Below are positions 6,220 to 9,267 of a stretch of 9,267 nt of DNA, piece by piece. The position numbers and the translations under genes were made by a program. The first letter of the stretch is position 1, and every line of letters starts with the position of its first letter. The notes under the pieces were generated by a model. It had not been told where the DNA came from and ran no database searches. It saw only the letters and a list, made by a program, of their open reading frames with translations. This DNA comes from Nitrospirota bacterium (lineage in GTDB: Bacteria > Nitrospirota > RBG-16-64-22 > JACRHK01), in the NCBI GenBank assembly GCA_016217625.1, contig JACRHK010000197.1, forward strand, positions 1 through 9,267. Reading direction: 5' to 3'.

Positions 6220-8415
6220 CAAGGCCTCAAGACCGGCGAAGCGGACGGCCAGCTTCTTCATCCCCACGGAACGGAAGTGGATGACCACCTTGCAATCCTC
6301 CCCCCTTCCCTCCGCCTGGCGGATCGTCCCCACGCCCCACTGGGGATGGCGGACTCGGGACCCCACCAAGAGCGCGTCCTGGTCCGAGGCTTGAGGATCG
6401 AGGTTGGAGGATGGAGGTTGGAGGTTAGAGGTTGGAGGCCAAAGACTTTGCCTCAAGCCTCCATCCTTTAGCCTCAAGCCTTCCGCCACCCCCCGATCCA
6501 GGAGCTCTTCAGGGATTTCGTCCAGAAAGCGGGAGGGGAGGTTCCACTGCGTGGTGCCGTAGATGTGGCGGCGCTCGGCGTACGTGAGGTGGAGCTTGTC
6601 CATGGAGCGGGTCATGGCCACGTAGCAGAGACGCCGCTCCTCCTCCAGGTCGTGGGAGGCGTCCGTCGATCGGGCGTGGGGAAAAATCCCTTCTTCCATC
6701 CCCGTGACGAAGACGACCGGGAATTCGAGCCCCTTGGCGTTGTGCATCGTCATAAGCGTGACGGCCCGCCCGTCGGGGCCGGTCTGGTCCAGATCGGTCA
6801 CAAGGGCGACCTGGTCGAGGAACCCGGCGAGCGTGGCCTCTTCTCCGCCTGAGGCGGACTCCTCGTATTCCATCACCGCCGTTACCAGCTCCTTGAGGTT
6901 CTCGACCCGCATCTGCGCTTCGATCCCCTTGTCTGTCTCCAGTTCCCGGAGGTAGCCCGTCTCCTCCAGGACGCGGCGCAGCATTTCCGATGGGGAGAGG
7001 ATCCCGACTGCTTCCCGGAGCGAGGCGAGGAGGTGGGCGAACCCGGCGATCTTCGACCGGGTTGTTGCGGAAAGAGACGCGAGTGTTGCCGGATCGGCCA
7101 CGGCCCGGACGGCGGGACGACCGCCCTCCTCGAGCTTCGCCCACGTGACGGGGCCGATCCCCCGGGACGGCACGTTGATCACCCGCTTGAGGGAGAGGTC
7201 GTCTTCGGGGTTCACGACGAGGCGGAGGTAGGCAATCACGTCCTTGATCTCCTTCCGGTCGTAGAACTTCAGCCCCCCCACGATCCGGTAGGGGAGGCCG
7301 GCGCCGCGGAAGGTCTCTTCAAAGATGCGCGACTGGGCGTTCGTTCGGTACAAGACGACGCCGTCCGAAAGCGTTCCCCCCTCGTCCACGTGGCGCTGGA
7401 CCGCGCGGAGGACGTAGCGCGCTTCGTCCCGCTCGTCCGGAGCCGCGTAGCAGGCGATCCGTTCCCCCCGGCTCCGCGCCGTCCAGAGGGCCTTCGGCTT
7501 CCGGGCCGTGTTGCGGCCGACCACGGCGGTCGCGGCATCCAGGATCTGCTGGGTCGAGCGGTAGTTCTGGTCGAGCGTGACGACGGCCGCCTCGGGGTAG
7601 TCCCGCTCAAAGGAGAGGATGTTGGAGAGGTCCGCCCCGCGGAACCGGTAGATCGACTGGTCATCGTCGCCCACCACGCAGAGGTTCCGGTGGGCGGCGG
7701 CCAGGGCGCGCACCAGCCGGTACTGGGCATGGTTCGTGTCCTGGTACTCGTCCACCAGGATGTGGCGGAACCGATCCTGGTAGCGGGCGCAGATGTCGGG
7801 GTGCTCCTCGAAGAGTCGGACGGCCATGAGGAGGAGGTCATCGAAGTCAAGGGCCTGGAGCGTCCGCAAGTGGTGCTGGTAGCGCTCGTAGACGATCGCA
7901 GCTTTTGATTCGAGGCCGAAGGCGGCTTCCCCGATCTCCGCCGGAGCCAGGAGGCGGTTCTTCCAGTCGGAGATGCGAGCGCCGACGGCCCGCGGCGGAT
8001 AGAGGGCCTCGTCGATCTGCAGCTCCCGGAGGCACGCCTTCAGCAGGGACGAGCGGTCCTGCTCGTCCAGGATCGTGAAGGTCGGCTTGAACCCCAGGAC
8101 GCCGATCTCCCGCCGCAGGATCCGGACGCAGGCCGAATGGAAGGTCGAGATCCAGATCCCCCCCATCAGCCCCCCCACCGCCAGGTTCAGGAGGCGCGCC
8201 ACGCGATCCCGCATCTCCCCCGCGGCCTTGTTGGTGAAGGTGACGGCCAGGATGCTGCCGGCCGGGATGACGCGCACTCGGATAAGGTAGGCGATCCGGT
8301 AGGTGATCACCCGCGTCTTGCCGCTCCCCGCCCCGGCCAGGATGAGGAGCGGCCCCTCGCCGTGCGTCACGGCCTGCCGCTGTGGGGGGTTGAGGTTCTT
8401 TAAAAAGTCAGTCAT
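6217..8415 (-). CDS. pcrA: UvrD/PcrA-family superfamily 1A DNA helicase
   Basis: This 3'-5' helicase of 732 residues probably serves nucleotide-excision and mismatch repair, rolling-circle replication and removal of replication or transcription blocks. Seen in order: Q motif NPPQRQAV (9-16), Walker A AGAGSGKT (27-34), TFTNKAA (59-65), Walker B VDEYQDTN (221-228), VVGDDDQSIYRFRGA (247-261), NYRS with R286, motif V TMHNAKGLEFPVVF (556-569) and motif VI EEERRLCYVAMTRS (591-604, R603 the likely arginine finger). Residues 684-732 (VGSRVRHPQWGVGTI...) form the C-terminal Tudor-like, RNA-polymerase-binding module. Residues 646-676 are encoded by a heptanucleotide array and read as a degenerate PP(T/S)SNL(Q/D) repeat. 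The ATG start has only a weak SD (GGA), and the stop lies in another repeat array. PcrA versus UvrD naming is arbitrary outside model phyla. Confidence 0.95.
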   Translation of the reverse strand: MTDFLKNLNPPQRQAVTHGEGPLLILAGAGSGKTRVITYRIAYLIRVRVIPAGSILAVTFTNKAAGEMRDRVARLLNLAVGGLMGGIWISTFHSACVRILRREIGVLGFKPTFTILDEQDRSSLLKACLRELQIDEALYPPRAVGARISDWKNRLLAPAEIGEAAFGLESKAAIVYERYQHHLRTLQALDFDDLLLMAVRLFEEHPDICARYQDRFRHILVDEYQDTNHAQYRLVRALAAAHRNLCVVGDDDQSIYRFRGADLSNILSFERDYPEAAVVTLDQNYRSTQQILDAATAVVGRNTARKPKALWTARSRGERIACYAAPDERDEARYVLRAVQRHVDEGGTLSDGVVLYRTNAQSRIFEETFRGAGLPYRIVGGLKFYDRKEIKDVIAYLRLVVNPEDDLSLKRVINVPSRGIGPVTWAKLEEGGRPAVRAVADPATLASLSATTRSKIAGFAHLLASLREAVGILSPSEMLRRVLEETGYLRELETDKGIEAQMRVENLKELVTAVMEYEESASGGEEATLAGFLDQVALVTDLDQTGPDGRAVTLMTMHNAKGLEFPVVFVTGMEEGIFPHARSTDASHDLEEERRLCYVAMTRSMDKLHLTYAERRHIYGTTQWNLPSRFLDEIPEELLDRGVAEGLRLKDGGLRQSLWPPTSNLQPPSSNLDPQASDQDALLVGSRVRHPQWGVGTIRQAEGRGEDCKVVIHFRSVGMKKLAVRFAGLEAL
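6386..6482. repeat. Mirror-image heptad array inside pcrA
   Basis: On the plus strand, eight contiguous 7-bp units of type GAGGNNN (6386-6441, e.g. GAGGTTG at 6400, 6414 and 6428) are followed by a 9-bp centre AAGACTTTG (6442-6450). Four inverse units of type CCTNNNN follow (6451-6478, e.g. CCTCAAG at 6451 and 6472), then a partial unit. The centre with one flanking base makes CAAAG-A-CTTTG, a small palindrome. Because 3 x 7 = 21, the direct half is read as a seven-residue peptide repeat. The whole array stays in frame and open. Confidence 0.9.
6844..6858. repeat. Short palindrome inside pcrA
   Basis: TCCGCCT-G-AGGCGGA is a 7-bp-arm perfect palindrome around one base. It encodes residues 520-524 (SASGG), in a stretch of the 2B region that reads as a surface loop (EESASGGEEAT). 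It may be an inserted small palindromic element related to the one at 5373-5392, but a chance occurrence in GC-rich coding DNA is possible. Confidence 0.35.
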
Positions 8416-8420
8416 AGTTC

Positions 8421-8498
8421 CACGTTACACGTTACACGTTACACGTTACGCGTTGCACGTTAAGATCCCTAACGTGCGACGTGAAACGTGCAGCGTGC
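8421..8498. repeat. Mirror-image heptad array AACGTGN, glmS/pcrA gap
   Basis: On the plus strand, six contiguous units of CACGTTA type (8421-8462; four are identical) are followed by a centre of 8 bp (8463-8470). Four inverse units of AACGTGN type follow (8471-8498). The innermost bases form a perfect 8-bp inverted repeat, GCACGTTA and TAACGTGC, with a 7-nt loop. The mirrored halves could pair over about 28 bp with roughly 22 matches, giving a long hairpin in the mRNA. It occupies most of the 93-bp gap between glmS and pcrA. Confidence 0.93.
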
Positions 8499-8508
8499 AG
8501 CAGTTATT

Positions 8509-9267
<759 letters not shown>

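Noticed and set aside
6311..6323. TCCGCC-T-GGCGGA palindrome in the last part of pcrA
   Set aside because: It falls in the conserved core of the Tudor-like module (GTIRQAEG), where inserted sequence is unlikely; six-base arms can occur by chance.
8421..8498. CRISPR-like array
   Set aside because: Units are 7 bp and contiguous with no spacers; the structure is a short tandem array, not a CRISPR.

Overview
The window looks like chromosomal DNA of a GC-rich, probably uncultured bacterium. Sampled 60-base stretches in the housekeeping genes run about 63-65% G+C, against about 53-58% in the toxin-antitoxin genes at the left end. Every gene I can support lies on the minus strand. GatCAB shows that the organism makes Gln-tRNA(Gln) and/or Asn-tRNA(Asn) by transamidation. 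Protein style and heptanucleotide repeats would fit a lineage such as Methylomirabilota (NC10) or a relative, but that placement is a low-confidence impression.

Reading in the direction of transcription (right to left), a compact housekeeping cluster runs glmS (3' part only) - pcrA/uvrD helicase - gatC - panD - gatA - gatB - pepA. The products serve amino-sugar synthesis, DNA repair, tRNA-dependent amidation, beta-alanine/pantothenate synthesis and peptide turnover. gatA and gatB overlap by ATGA, and the other gaps are 33-97 bp. Its promoter must lie beyond the right edge, and I found no convincing intrinsic terminator after pepA. After a 255-bp gap comes a separate type II toxin-antitoxin operon (RelE/ParE-like toxin first, Phd/YefM antitoxin second). 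It has its own sigma70-type promoter, a 5' leader hairpin, a candidate operator and an ATGA overlap.

The most unusual content is what fills the housekeeping gaps. Four gaps (glmS/pcrA, pcrA/gatC, gatC/panD, gatB/pepA) carry arrays of 7-bp repeats. Two arrays share the consensus TCAGCNN, each five units and exactly 35 bp, and each supplies the stop codon of the gene upstream. Two others (glmS/pcrA, gatC/panD) plus a third inside the pcrA reading frame share another plan: heptads in one orientation, a short unrelated centre, then the same heptad in inverse orientation. The heptad word differs between the three, yet two have the same 9-bp centre CAAAGACTT. The pcrA copy is read in frame as the linker between the helicase core and the C-terminal Tudor-like domain. 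The panD/gatA gap instead carries a composite of two palindromes. This heptad family is the best candidate here for an undescribed repeat system. Its mechanism is unknown and only the architecture is directly seen.
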